Origin: Candidatus Dadabacteria bacterium
Lineage (GTDB): Bacteria; Desulfobacterota_D; UBA1144; Nemesobacterales; CSP1-2
Direction: 5' to 3'
Assembly (NCBI GenBank): GCA_022615255.1
Contig: JAKEHC010000033.1
Span: 1-6,313 of the forward strand
Length of the DNA: 6,313 nt
The stretch's first letter is position 1; each line of letters starts with the position of its first letter. Below the pieces are notes generated by a model. That model had not been told where the DNA came from, made no database searches, and worked only from the letters and a program-made list of their open reading frames with translations. Position numbers and translations under genes: made by a program. This document shows positions 1-6,161 of the stretch, in pieces.

Positions 1-132
1 GGCGGAAATTGCGATTAGTGCCTTTGTCTTTTTATCTAAAACTGTATCACCTTCAACCGCATTATAGAATTCCCACCAGCCTTTCGACATTTCTGGAGCC
101 CTTTTCTCGAACCATCTTTTGTCATCAGCCAT
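1..132 (-). CDS. Carboxymuconolactone decarboxylase / AhpD-like family protein (5' part only)
   Basis: Only the first 44 codons are present; the gene continues past the left edge. The protein opens MADDKRWFEKRAPEM and goes on through a GWWEFYNAV segment to LDKKTKALIAISA. That last stretch is typical of the helix just before the catalytic CxxC/H region in carboxymuconolactone decarboxylase / AhpD-like proteins, small alpha-helical proteins often acting as peroxidase-linked thiol reductases or of unknown role. The cysteine motif itself would lie outside the window, so the enzymatic type cannot be decided. The start is well supported: a strong Shine-Dalgarno (minus-strand AAGAGGAGGG, 141-150) lies 8 nt upstream of the ATG at 132. 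It is transcribed divergently from the acyl-CoA synthetase. Family assignment is from recognition of a short N-terminus and is moderately sure. Confidence 0.7.
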   Translation of the reverse strand, partial: MADDKRWFEKRAPEMSKGWWEFYNAVEGDTVLDKKTKALIAISA

Positions 133-160
133 TTATTAATCCCTCCTCTTTATCTTTATT

Positions 161-190
161 ATTATGAGGTAATTCTAACATATTAACCAA
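161..190 (-). promoter_or_regulatory. Possible sigma70-type promoter of the partial AhpD-like gene
   Basis: On the minus strand a TTGGTT box (185-190) is followed after 18 nt by CATAAT (161-166), a 5/6 match to the -10 consensus. The -35 box matches only in its TTG. Transcription would begin near 154, just upstream of the ribosome binding site at 141-150. The region is very AT-rich, so a chance match is quite possible. No equally good box pair was seen for the divergent plus-strand gene. Confidence 0.25.
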
Positions 191-292
191 ATCCATAGAA
201 TAGAAACCCCAAACGATTTTTTCATCTCTTCATCTCCAATAAAATTCAATAAGTAAATCTTTTCTTAAAATGGTATCATATCAAATCTAATA

Positions 293-1984
293 ATGAAAAA
301 GTTAAATAGACCGATACAAAAAATTCCAACCGTGAGGGCTGGTTTCGGTGTTAAAACCATTCCAGAGATGATAGAAACGACTGTAGAGAGTCATGGAGAT
401 AACATAGCTTATCTTATACCACGGAATAATAGTATTTATAGGCTCAGCTACGGGCAGGTTCTTAAGTATATCAAGCGTATAAGCAGATATCTAAAAGAGC
501 TTGGTCTCGAGAGAGGAGATCATATAGCAATCCTCGGAGAGAATAGGCCTGAGTGGGCAATATCCTACCTCTCCTCTGCCTGGATAGGAGCAATTGCCAT
601 ACCCCTTGACGCAAAAGCTCCACTTGATACGCATAAATTCATCCTCGGATTTTCATCAGTAAAGGCAATAATCGTATCCGGTTCATATCTATCCTACATT
701 CAGTCCATAAAGAACGATTTAGACGAGCTGAAACATATTATCGTGATGGAAAATTTTAATGAGATTTATAACAAGTATTCGGATGGGGTGGGGATGGATA
801 GTGTTTCATTAGATGATCTTTTGGAAATTCTATTTACATCTGGTACAACAGGCGTTCCAAAGGGCGTAATGCTAACCCATAGGAACGTTATGTCCAATGT
901 AGACGACATTTATCAGGTCATGGAATGCGCCCCCGATGACAGTGCGTTCTCTGTGCTGCCAATTCATCATGCCTACGAATGTACCGCAGGAATGCTGACC
1001 CTCTTCTACAACGGTATGAGTGTGTTTTATTCAAGGGGTCTAAAGCCTAATGAGTTGATTGAGGATTTACAAACTGCACGACCCACTGTATGGCTGAATG
1101 TTCCACTTATTTTAGAGAAGCTCTATCTAAGAATAATTAAAGAGTTATTGAATCAGAAGGGATTTAAGCGATTGCTAACTAACGTTCTACCAAAAAAGCT
1201 TATAGGGAGTAAGATCAAGGAAAGAATGGGTCTAAATAGAATAAGACTCATTGTGTCAGGTGGGGCAGCTCTTCCAGACTGGGTTTCAAGGGGATTAGAA
1301 GAGTTTGGATTCCCGATAATACAAGGATATGGTCTTTCCGAAGCGGCTCCTCTGGTTACGGTAAACCCTCTATCAAAACCTAAGAACGAGAGTATAGGTA
1401 TGGTGATTCCGAGTGACGATGTTGAGATAAGAGATATAGATAGCGAAGGAAACGGCGAAATAATCGTCAAGGGACCAAATATAATGAAGGGATATTATAA
1501 GAATGAAAGTGCTACAAAAGATGCTTTAACCCCTGATGGATGGCTAATGACAGGGGACGTAGGGTACTTTGATCAAGAGGGTTACCTATACATAACCGGA
1601 CGGAAGAAATTCGTAATAGTGACTAAGGGTGGAAAGAATATATTTCCAGAGGAGATTGAGGAAAAATTAGTAAAATCAAGCTACATTGAGGAAGCCCTTA
1701 TATTTAGCCCGGATGATGAAAACGTACAGGCTATAATCCATCACAATCTTGATGAGGTCGCAAGCAAATTACGGAGTATGGGTAAAGAGATCAACGATGA
1801 CAGTATTTGGGGACTTATAAGGTTAGAGATCAAAGAGGTTAATCAGACACTTGAGGCTTATAAGAAAATAAGGCACTTTGCGATAAAACACGAAGAGTTC
1901 CCGAAAACAACGACCCGCAAGATTAAAAGGCATCTATTTAGAGCTATTAATTTAACACCGGGAACCAAGGTGTTTAGAGATTGA
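293..1984 (+). CDS. AMP-forming long-chain acyl-CoA synthetase (AMP-binding enzyme)
   Basis: Activates a carboxylic acid, most likely a long-chain fatty acid, with ATP to an acyl-adenylate and then an acyl-CoA thioester (EC 6.2.1.3-like), in the cytoplasm. The adenylation signatures occur in order: P-loop FTSGTTGVPKG (181-191), LPIHHAYE (222-229), VSGGAALP (321-328), GYGLSE (345-350), TGD (420-422), the hinge GRKKFVIVTKGGKNIFPEEIE region (436-456) and the C-terminal PKTTTRKIKR (537-546) with the presumed catalytic lysine K543. At 563 residues it is slightly shorter than many LC-FACS proteins. The segment just before the P-loop appears compressed (SLDDLLEILFTSG), and arginine replaces the usual glycine before K543. 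The ATG at 293 is the only ATG after the in-frame stop at 266-268 that leaves a full N-terminus, but no clear Shine-Dalgarno precedes it. It stands alone on the plus strand. Substrate chain length cannot be read from sequence. Confidence 0.93.
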   Translation: MKKLNRPIQKIPTVRAGFGVKTIPEMIETTVESHGDNIAYLIPRNNSIYRLSYGQVLKYIKRISRYLKELGLERGDHIAILGENRPEWAISYLSSAWIGAIAIPLDAKAPLDTHKFILGFSSVKAIIVSGSYLSYIQSIKNDLDELKHIIVMENFNEIYNKYSDGVGMDSVSLDDLLEILFTSGTTGVPKGVMLTHRNVMSNVDDIYQVMECAPDDSAFSVLPIHHAYECTAGMLTLFYNGMSVFYSRGLKPNELIEDLQTARPTVWLNVPLILEKLYLRIIKELLNQKGFKRLLTNVLPKKLIGSKIKERMGLNRIRLIVSGGAALPDWVSRGLEEFGFPIIQGYGLSEAAPLVTVNPLSKPKNESIGMVIPSDDVEIRDIDSEGNGEIIVKGPNIMKGYYKNESATKDALTPDGWLMTGDVGYFDQEGYLYITGRKKFVIVTKGGKNIFPEEIEEKLVKSSYIEEALIFSPDDENVQAIIHHNLDEVASKLRSMGKEINDDSIWGLIRLEIKEVNQTLEAYKKIRHFAIKHEEFPKTTTRKIKRHLFRAINLTPGTKVFRD

Positions 1985-1989
1985 TTCTG

Positions 1990-2017
1990 CTCAAAGAATT
2001 AAAATATCTTCTTTGGC
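1990..2017. terminator. Weak hairpin between convergent genes, possible bidirectional terminator
   Basis: CAAAGAA (1992-1998) and TTCTTTG (2009-2015) form a perfect 7-bp stem with a 10-nt AT-rich loop in the 58-bp gap between the convergent acyl-CoA synthetase and acetolactate decarboxylase genes. The position suits a shared terminator, but the stem is AT-rich and neither strand has a proper T-run after it. A factor-dependent end or chance pairing is equally possible. Confidence 0.25.
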
Positions 2018-2042
2018 ACAATGAAACTCACAGCCAACTCAC

Positions 2043-2912
2043 TTATTTTTCTACCCTTTCAAGCTCTCCTTCTTTCCCTTTTGTTAAATCAACGTCATAA
2101 AATCCTCCGTTTTCGGGTAACGCCATAAATAATTGAGATATATAATCAACCTCAATCCTTCCCTTCTTGAGGCGGCAATCCGACAGGTGTCCTCCCGCTT
2201 TTTTATCTGCTGTAATAAAATGAAAATGATAACCCGGAACGTTTATCCCCTCCATATAGCCAGGAAACCAGAAGCCTGCTAATGTGCCTTTCACATTTTG
2301 AAACTCGAATGTCTTTTGGTTCTTTACTACCTCTGCGAGCCCAACGTAAGGTTTATTTTGCATAGGGATACTCCTTGCCTTTAAGTAGATGAAATCCCCA
2401 TCAATTTTAATAGCGTAGAAGATGTTCTTCGTCGGCAGCAACGTATCTAAATATTGCTCCAATACCTTGCAATCAACCGACCTGTCTAATGTTACCGACC
2501 TATCAGATTTAAAAAAAGTCACCACCGCAAACGGCGTTTTCATGGAGTCTTGAACAGAATAGGCAGTTCCATCGGCTTTTATTTGATAGAATTTACCCTC
2601 TAATCCAACCATCTCTCCATCAAGGTTGTTGAAGGTGCCTATCCCAAAATCACCATGCTTCTTCAACTCCTTATATGTTATATCCCCTTCGTAGACCCCT
2701 TCCAGTAATGCCCTAATTGTAGAGGTTTGAAATGCAATATCTTCATTCTTTTGTAAATGAGAACATCCATATATGGCTATACTTAAAAATGCTACAATAA
2801 TAAAGAGAAGCCTTAGGACAAGCCTCGGTGTCCGCTCACTCTTCAGGAAAAGCTGATAAACTTTGAGTTCGACTTTGAGAGTGCGTCCGATCGACTTCAA
2901 CTTCTGAAGCAT
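2043..2912 (-). CDS. budA: Alpha-acetolactate decarboxylase with N-terminal membrane/lipoprotein-like leader
   Basis: Converts 2-acetolactate to acetoin and CO2 (EC 4.1.1.5). The catalytic domain (about residues 88-289) is unmistakable: FGIGTFNNLDGE (89-100), TPFAVVTFF (126-134), LLPTKNIFYAIKIDG (158-172), then GYHFHF and GGHLSD. The metal-binding histidines H229, H231 and H242 have the same spacing as the zinc ligands of the Brevibacillus brevis enzyme (194/196/207). With the same offset, E100 and R180 match its active-site Glu65 and Arg145, and E288 near the C-terminus could match Glu253. In front lies an unusual leader: about 34 basic residues, a hydrophobic stretch (31-49) and Cys50 in IYGC, a poor lipobox. 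This suggests export or membrane anchoring. The ATG start has only a weak upstream purine run, and no ATG or GTG lies between it and the hydrophobic segment. The gene is 59 bp downstream of the radical SAM gene, likely in one transcript. No acetolactate synthase is nearby. Confidence 0.92.
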   Translation of the reverse strand: MLQKLKSIGRTLKVELKVYQLFLKSERTPRLVLRLLFIIVAFLSIAIYGCSHLQKNEDIAFQTSTIRALLEGVYEGDITYKELKKHGDFGIGTFNNLDGEMVGLEGKFYQIKADGTAYSVQDSMKTPFAVVTFFKSDRSVTLDRSVDCKVLEQYLDTLLPTKNIFYAIKIDGDFIYLKARSIPMQNKPYVGLAEVVKNQKTFEFQNVKGTLAGFWFPGYMEGINVPGYHFHFITADKKAGGHLSDCRLKKGRIEVDYISQLFMALPENGGFYDVDLTKGKEGELERVEK

Positions 2913-2971
2913 TCTGTTCTTATTTCCGGTGTGAATCCAATGTCATCTTTTTGTTCTTAGTTATTGTCTTG

Positions 2972-4390
2972 CTAAAAGGCTATGGCTACATTACCAGCAT
3001 TTATGCCTTCAACTCTGGATGTCTCCATCTCTCGCTTCAAAAGATTTATATGATACTCATACTCAGCTTTGGTGTCTCTACTTGCGTAGCTCCACATGTA
3101 GGCAAAAAAAGCTGCAACGGGAGATCTGGTAATCCTGAGAGTTCTAATAAATCTTCTTAGAAGGAATACATTGTTTCCCGTTAGTCTATAAGCAGATTCC
3201 CTTCTCTTTTCATACAGTTCAAGCGCAGTTAGATTCTTCGGCTTTAGGGTCACATAACGCATATTATATTTCTCCCAATCCTCAGGAAAGTTAGTGTACC
3301 TAAGCCGACCTGCAGCCTTCATGTCAGTAAATAGCTTTGTCCCGGGCAAGGGGCATGAGATATTTATGTTTTGTGTGCCTATTCCAACCTCATTTATAAA
3401 ACCTACAGTATCCTCAAAGACATTTTCCTCATCGCTGTCGTTACCGAAAATAAATGATCCAACCACTGTTATGCCGTGTCTCTGGGTATTCTGTATATTC
3501 TTTGCATAGTCCCCAAGGGTGTTAATTCCCTTATTAATATCCTTAATAACTTTCCTATTTATAGATTCAAGACCAAACAAAACCGCTCTGCAGCCAGCCT
3601 TGTACATCCATTCCAAAACTTCATCCTCTTGACCCAGGTTTTGAGTACACTGGGTTCCCCAATATTTTCTTATCCCTTGTTTACGGAGTTCGTAGAGCGA
3701 CTTGCATAACTCAATCGTTCGTTCCTTTCCGCTTCTGCCAGAACCTATAAAATTATCATCTGCAACCATCACAATTCTTCGTTTTATATTTTTAAATTCT
3801 TCTACCACATCCTTTATAGGACGGTACCTCATAGACCTTCCATTTATTAATGTGACCGAGCAAAAAGTACAGCCATAGGGACAGCCCCTGGCGGTCTGTA
3901 TAATTCCCCAACGATAACCGTTCATAATCGGATGTTTTATTACAGGAACAATATCAAGGGGTGGGGATCCACCTTCATAGATTCGTTTAAGGGAATTTCC
4001 CTTCAAATCTTCTAAGATAGTTGCCCAGACTGGCTCTACTTCGCCTATGCATACGCTGTCTCCATACTGTATCGCTTCTTCGGGCATAACGCTTGGATGT
4101 GGGCCGCCAAATATTACAGGAATGCCCTTTCTTCTAAAAACACTAGCAATATCATAGGCTCTAGGGGCTTGGTTAGTCCAAAGGCTTATTCCAGCCAAGG
4201 CAATATTAGACATATCTATATTGCTATCAAACCTAGACCTTGATTCATCTATGATTTGAACCTCCCATGTAACCTTGGGCGTAAGTGCATCCATGATGAG
4301 AAGGCCCAATGGTGGAAAAGAGCCAGTGCTACTGCCTACTCCCGCAGAGTTTTGAGGATATGGTTGAATAAGAATGATTCTTTTTTTCAT
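2972..4390 (-). CDS. B12-binding-domain radical SAM protein (class B methylase-like)
   Basis: A two-domain radical SAM enzyme. The N-terminal part (about 1-140) resembles the cobalamin-binding fold of BchE/HpnP-type enzymes: FPPLGLL (25-31), IIDES (46-50), GISLW (67-71), FGGPHPSVMPEEA (94-106) and GEVEP (116-120). It has no DxHxxG motif, as is common in this class. The radical SAM core follows, with the 4Fe-4S cluster cysteines C170, C174 and C177 in RGCPYGCTFC, then VADDNFIG (209-216), LFGLES (271-276) and GSFIFG (311-316). The C-terminal 120 residues look like the DUF4070-type extension of this group. Relatives methylate or rearrange lipids, tetrapyrroles or natural products; the substrate here is unknown. 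The start is firm: AAGGAGG (4397-4403, minus strand) sits 6 nt before the ATG. It is followed after 59 bp by acetolactate decarboxylase in the same direction, suggesting an operon. The cytochrome gene is 171 bp upstream and may be separately expressed. Confidence 0.88.
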   Translation of the reverse strand: MKKRIILIQPYPQNSAGVGSSTGSFPPLGLLIMDALTPKVTWEVQIIDESRSRFDSNIDMSNIALAGISLWTNQAPRAYDIASVFRRKGIPVIFGGPHPSVMPEEAIQYGDSVCIGEVEPVWATILEDLKGNSLKRIYEGGSPPLDIVPVIKHPIMNGYRWGIIQTARGCPYGCTFCSVTLINGRSMRYRPIKDVVEEFKNIKRRIVMVADDNFIGSGRSGKERTIELCKSLYELRKQGIRKYWGTQCTQNLGQEDEVLEWMYKAGCRAVLFGLESINRKVIKDINKGINTLGDYAKNIQNTQRHGITVVGSFIFGNDSDEENVFEDTVGFINEVGIGTQNINISCPLPGTKLFTDMKAAGRLRYTNFPEDWEKYNMRYVTLKPKNLTALELYEKRRESAYRLTGNNVFLLRRFIRTLRITRSPVAAFFAYMWSYASRDTKAEYEYHINLLKREMETSRVEGINAGNVAIAF

Positions 4391-4561
4391 TTCAGGCCTC
4401 CTTATTCTTCTTTACAAAGGTGCAACATCTTTTACATAAGCCTTTTAATAATGAATCCTATGATACCAGATAGACGCTGATAAGAAGATGGCAGGAAGAT
4501 TACAATATGTTCACCATAAAACCTATCTGACTCAATGTCTACGAGATGGGACAAAGGCGGT

Positions 4562-5092
4562 TCACTGCCCATGACCATGCTCGTGCCCCCCAGGCTTTTC
4601 CTGGGCTGTTTTTTCCATTGCCTGATATTCCTCAGGAGATAAGTCGGGAAGACGCCCCAAGAAGGCTACTATAGCCCAAAGCTCCTCTTCACTATGGGTA
4701 GGACCAAAAGCAGGCATAGCGCTCATCTTGATTCCGTTCTTGATAATCCAGAATAGCTCTGAAGGGCTCCATTTCTCTAATCCCTTTGTTAAGTCTGGAG
4801 GTTCGGGATAGAAGCCAGTTTTCATCTCACTTGGAGAAAGGCCCGGCTTCCCATGGCACCCCTCGCACATCTCACTATAATGATTGAATCCAGTCTGTAC
4901 GAGAGACTCATCCAACCTAGGCGCCTCTATCCCTTTTGCATGGTACTTAACGGATCTCTCCATTGTGGTATTGAATATCCAAAGTGTTAATTTGGAGTGT
5001 GGTACTGTTGCGGCAATATTGTAGACACCTGTATATATATAAATGAGAAAACCTATGGCAATAAGAATAATAAGGGTTAATAGATTTTTCAT
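4562..5092 (-). CDS. Membrane-anchored monohaem cytochrome c with His-rich C-terminus
   Basis: A class I c-type cytochrome that should carry electrons on the outer face of the cytoplasmic membrane. Residues 3-20 are a hydrophobic, probably uncleaved anchor, followed by a family-typical linker with TVPHSKLTLWIF (29-40) and ERSVKYHAKGI (45-55). The haem site is CEGCH (C76, C79, H80). The distal axial ligand is most likely M126 in the MPAFG motif, with M123 also near. EEELWAIVAFLGRLP (136-149) is the usual C-terminal helix of the fold. The last residues, GGHEHGHGQ, carry three alternating histidines that could bind a metal. The start is supported by GAGGAG (5101-5106, minus strand) 8 nt before the ATG. 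No oxidase, reductase or cytochrome maturation gene is in the window, so the redox partner is unknown. Confidence 0.9.
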   Translation of the reverse strand: MKNLLTLIILIAIGFLIYIYTGVYNIAATVPHSKLTLWIFNTTMERSVKYHAKGIEAPRLDESLVQTGFNHYSEMCEGCHGKPGLSPSEMKTGFYPEPPDLTKGLEKWSPSELFWIIKNGIKMSAMPAFGPTHSEEELWAIVAFLGRLPDLSPEEYQAMEKTAQEKPGGHEHGHGQ

Positions 5093-5272
5093 TATTTATT
5101 CTCCTCTATAGGTTTTATTGATAACACTACATTTCTATCGAAGCCCTACATAGATTGCCTTATGCCGGTTAATGTTTCAATCCCATTATTCAGAGCCTGA
5201 CATCATTTAAATATCAAGAATCCTATCTCAAGGGCTTTTTAAAATAAGATAATTGGTTATCAAATATTAAAT

Positions 5273-5337
5273 CCCTCTTTTTTAAAGGAGGGCCAGGATG
5301 GATTTTTTTCGCCTTTCATAAAGAGTAAAAAGAGGGG
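5273..5337. repeat. Diverged intergenic repeat, copy A
   Basis: Begins CCCTCTTTTTTAAAGGAGGG, which itself folds as CCCTC-TTT against AAAGGAGGG with one bulged base. It continues through a TGGATTTTTTTC block and GCCTTTC to AGAGGGG. The order of blocks (CCC..CTTT, AAAGG.G.G, a short purine spacer, a T-rich block, CCTTT, a terminal G-run) is the same as in the stretch at 5512-5564, so the two look like old copies of one element. The element resembles C-rich/G-rich intergenic repeats seen in many environmental genomes; that resemblance is from memory and not checked. Confidence 0.45.
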
Positions 5338-5355
5338 AGCAAACGAATCTTTATT

Positions 5356-5381
5356 GTAGAGACGCCAATTATGGCGTCTCC
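5356..5381. repeat. Palindromic repeat, GTAGAGACGC type
   Basis: GAGACGCCA (5359-5367) and TGGCGTCTC (5372-5380) form a perfect 9-bp stem with the 4-nt loop ATTA, preceded by GTA. This is the strongest GC-rich hairpin in the region. Its opening GTAGAGACGC is 8/10 identical to GTAGGGGCGC of the next palindrome, exactly 48 bp to the right in the same orientation. It has no T-run on either strand and is far from the end of any gene, so a repeat element is a better reading than a terminator. Confidence 0.65.
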
Positions 5382-5399
5382 AACTCTGAGCATATTCAG

Positions 5400-5435
5400 T
5401 ATCGTAGGGGCGCATTGCCATTCGCCCATATCGTA
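5400..5435. repeat. Palindromic repeat, GTAGGGGCGC type, flanked by TATCGTA direct repeats
   Basis: GGGCG (5408-5412) and CGCCC (5423-5427) pair around a core containing ATTGCCAT, giving an imperfect palindrome. A 7-bp direct repeat, TATCGTA, sits immediately on both sides (5400-5406 and 5429-5435) and could be a target duplication or part of the element. The palindrome begins with a GTAGRGRCGC motif shared with the element at 5356-5381. It resembles GTAGGGGCG-type palindromes known to me from many environmental bacterial genomes, a statement from memory. Confidence 0.55.
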
Positions 5436-5511
5436 ATCATATTATTAAAAAACTAGGCATCCCACCAAAACCCGCATTATAATCTAAGGACACGATACAT
5501 ACTTTTTTCTT

Positions 5512-5564
5512 CCCACTTTCTAAAGGGGAGCTAGAGGAGGTTTCTCACACCTTTACAAATGGGG
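5512..5564. repeat. Diverged intergenic repeat, copy B
   Basis: Starts CCCACTTTCTAAAGGGGAG, in which CCCaCTTT can pair with AAAGGGG around a very tight turn. It continues through GAGGTTTCTC and CACCTTTAC to a final GGGG. It aligns along its length with 5273-5337 at roughly two positions in three by eye, with one or two small gaps, and both are in the same orientation. It lies 131 bp right of the GTAGAGACGC palindrome. No coding potential was seen. Confidence 0.4.
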
Positions 5565-5584
5565 TTATATTTTAAAATTGTAGC

Positions 5585-5632
5585 GCAACTTTGATGGTGT
5601 ATCCCCTAGATTTATTGGCGACCATAAGTTGC
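5585..5632. repeat. Imperfect inverted repeat with 12-bp arms
   Basis: The left arm is GCAACTT-tg-ATGGT (5585-5598) and the right arm ACCATAAGTTGC (5621-5632). They pair over 12 bp with a 2-nt bulge and a 22-nt loop. TAGC (5581-5584) can alternatively pair with GCTA (5631-5634). The repeat lies about 130 bp past the stop of the minus-strand RRM gene. Neither strand shows a T-run, so an intrinsic terminator is unlikely. It could be another decayed repeat, a regulator site or an RNA structure. Confidence 0.35.
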
Positions 5633-5762
5633 TATTCTTAAGATCTGTCCTTTAATCAAGAATCTTATTACAAACTGCACAGCGTCAAATATAATTTTAG
5701 CTGGAGAGAGACTTTACATTCGAGTGGATTAATCTAATAGACCCACTTGCTCAAAGCTCCAT

Positions 5763-6092
5763 TTACCAACCACGACGCCCACCGCCTCGCTTTCCACCAC
5801 CTCCACCTCCGCCTCTTCTTTCTCTGCCTCCACCACCCTCACGACGTTCTGTTCTAGGACGGGCTTCATTAACCGTTAGAGTCCTTCCCTTGAACTCTTT
5901 ACCGTTTAAACCGTTGATGGCTGCTTGCCCTTCGGCTTTTCCAGGCATCTCGATAAACCCGAAACCCCTTGGCTCACCGCTGAACCTATCCTTAATAATG
6001 TTGACGGAAGTGACCTGCCCAAAACCCTCAAAGAGCTTTCTTATATCCTCTTCCGTAACATCACGCGACATATTACCCACGTATATGTTCAT
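5763..6092 (-). CDS. RRM-domain RNA-binding protein with Gly/Arg-rich tail
   Basis: A small bacterial RNA-recognition-motif protein of the glycine-rich type, expected to bind single-stranded RNA in the cytoplasm; relatives in cyanobacteria and other bacteria are often linked to cold or stress response. The single RRM fills residues 1-77, with RNP2 IYVGNM (3-8) and RNP1 RGFGFIEM (42-49), including the aromatic residues that stack on RNA (Y4, F44, F46). The tail (about 79-109) is a low-complexity mix of Gly and Arg ending in RRGW, likely disordered and adding non-specific RNA affinity. The start is well supported: AAAAAGGAG (6099-6107, minus strand) lies 6 nt before the ATG. It stands alone; the upstream DNA includes a strong hairpin at 6162-6180 that may fall in a long 5' leader. 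Length of 109 residues is ordinary for this family. Confidence 0.93.
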   Translation of the reverse strand: MNIYVGNMSRDVTEEDIRKLFEGFGQVTSVNIIKDRFSGEPRGFGFIEMPGKAEGQAAINGLNGKEFKGRTLTVNEARPRTERREGGGGRERRGGGGGGGKRGGGRRGW

Positions 6093-6161
6093 TCTGTGCT
6101 CCTTTTTACTTAATTGTTAATTTATCCAAACCCACCCACTGCATATTTATTATGAGGAGAT

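Larger units (their letters stand above)
5093..5762. other. Gene-free region with a cluster of palindromic and diverged repeats
   Basis: About 670 bp separate the cytochrome and RRM genes, and no reading frame here resembles a protein. The part nearest the cytochrome (5093-5262) should hold its promoter, but I could not pick convincing boxes. A small palindrome, GATAA-ttgg-TTATC, occurs at 5248-5261. The middle (5273-5564) holds four short repeat elements listed separately. The right part (5581-5762) holds an imperfect inverted repeat and is the 3' flank of the RRM gene. The character is that of repeat-rich intergenic DNA rather than a decayed gene. Confidence 0.6.

Noticed and set aside
270..290. 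Seven-codon mini-frame just upstream of the acyl-CoA synthetase start
   Set aside because: It has no ribosome binding site and nothing in its codons suggests a leader peptide.
1153..1470. Minus-strand open frame of 105 codons inside the acyl-CoA synthetase
   Set aside because: It lies wholly antisense to conserved adenylation motifs, and its Ser/Leu/Pro-rich translation resembles no protein family.
2913..2971. Nine-codon mini-frame (MTLDSHRK) between the radical SAM and acetolactate decarboxylase genes
   Set aside because: It is too short to distinguish from chance and has no run of regulatory codons suggesting attenuation.
2951..3709. Three short plus-strand open frames (2951-3160, 3294-3509, 3476-3709)
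   Set aside because: All lie opposite the radical SAM gene, which has clear family motifs and a strong ribosome binding site; the translations look like antisense shadows.
4256..4480. Plus-strand open frame over the start of the radical SAM gene
   Set aside because: It overlaps the radical SAM N-terminus and its ribosome binding site in antisense and has no recognisable content.
5356..5428. Reading the two palindromes and their spacing as a CRISPR array
   Set aside because: There are only two units, the repeats are not identical, each is palindromic throughout, and no cas gene is present.
5478..5483. Perfect TATAAT box in the intergenic region
   Set aside because: No matching -35 element lies 16-18 bp upstream and no plus-strand gene follows; the region is AT-rich enough for chance matches.
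5890..6120. Two plus-strand open frames opposite the RRM gene
   Set aside because: They are antisense to RNP1 and RNP2, which are plainly coding on the minus strand.
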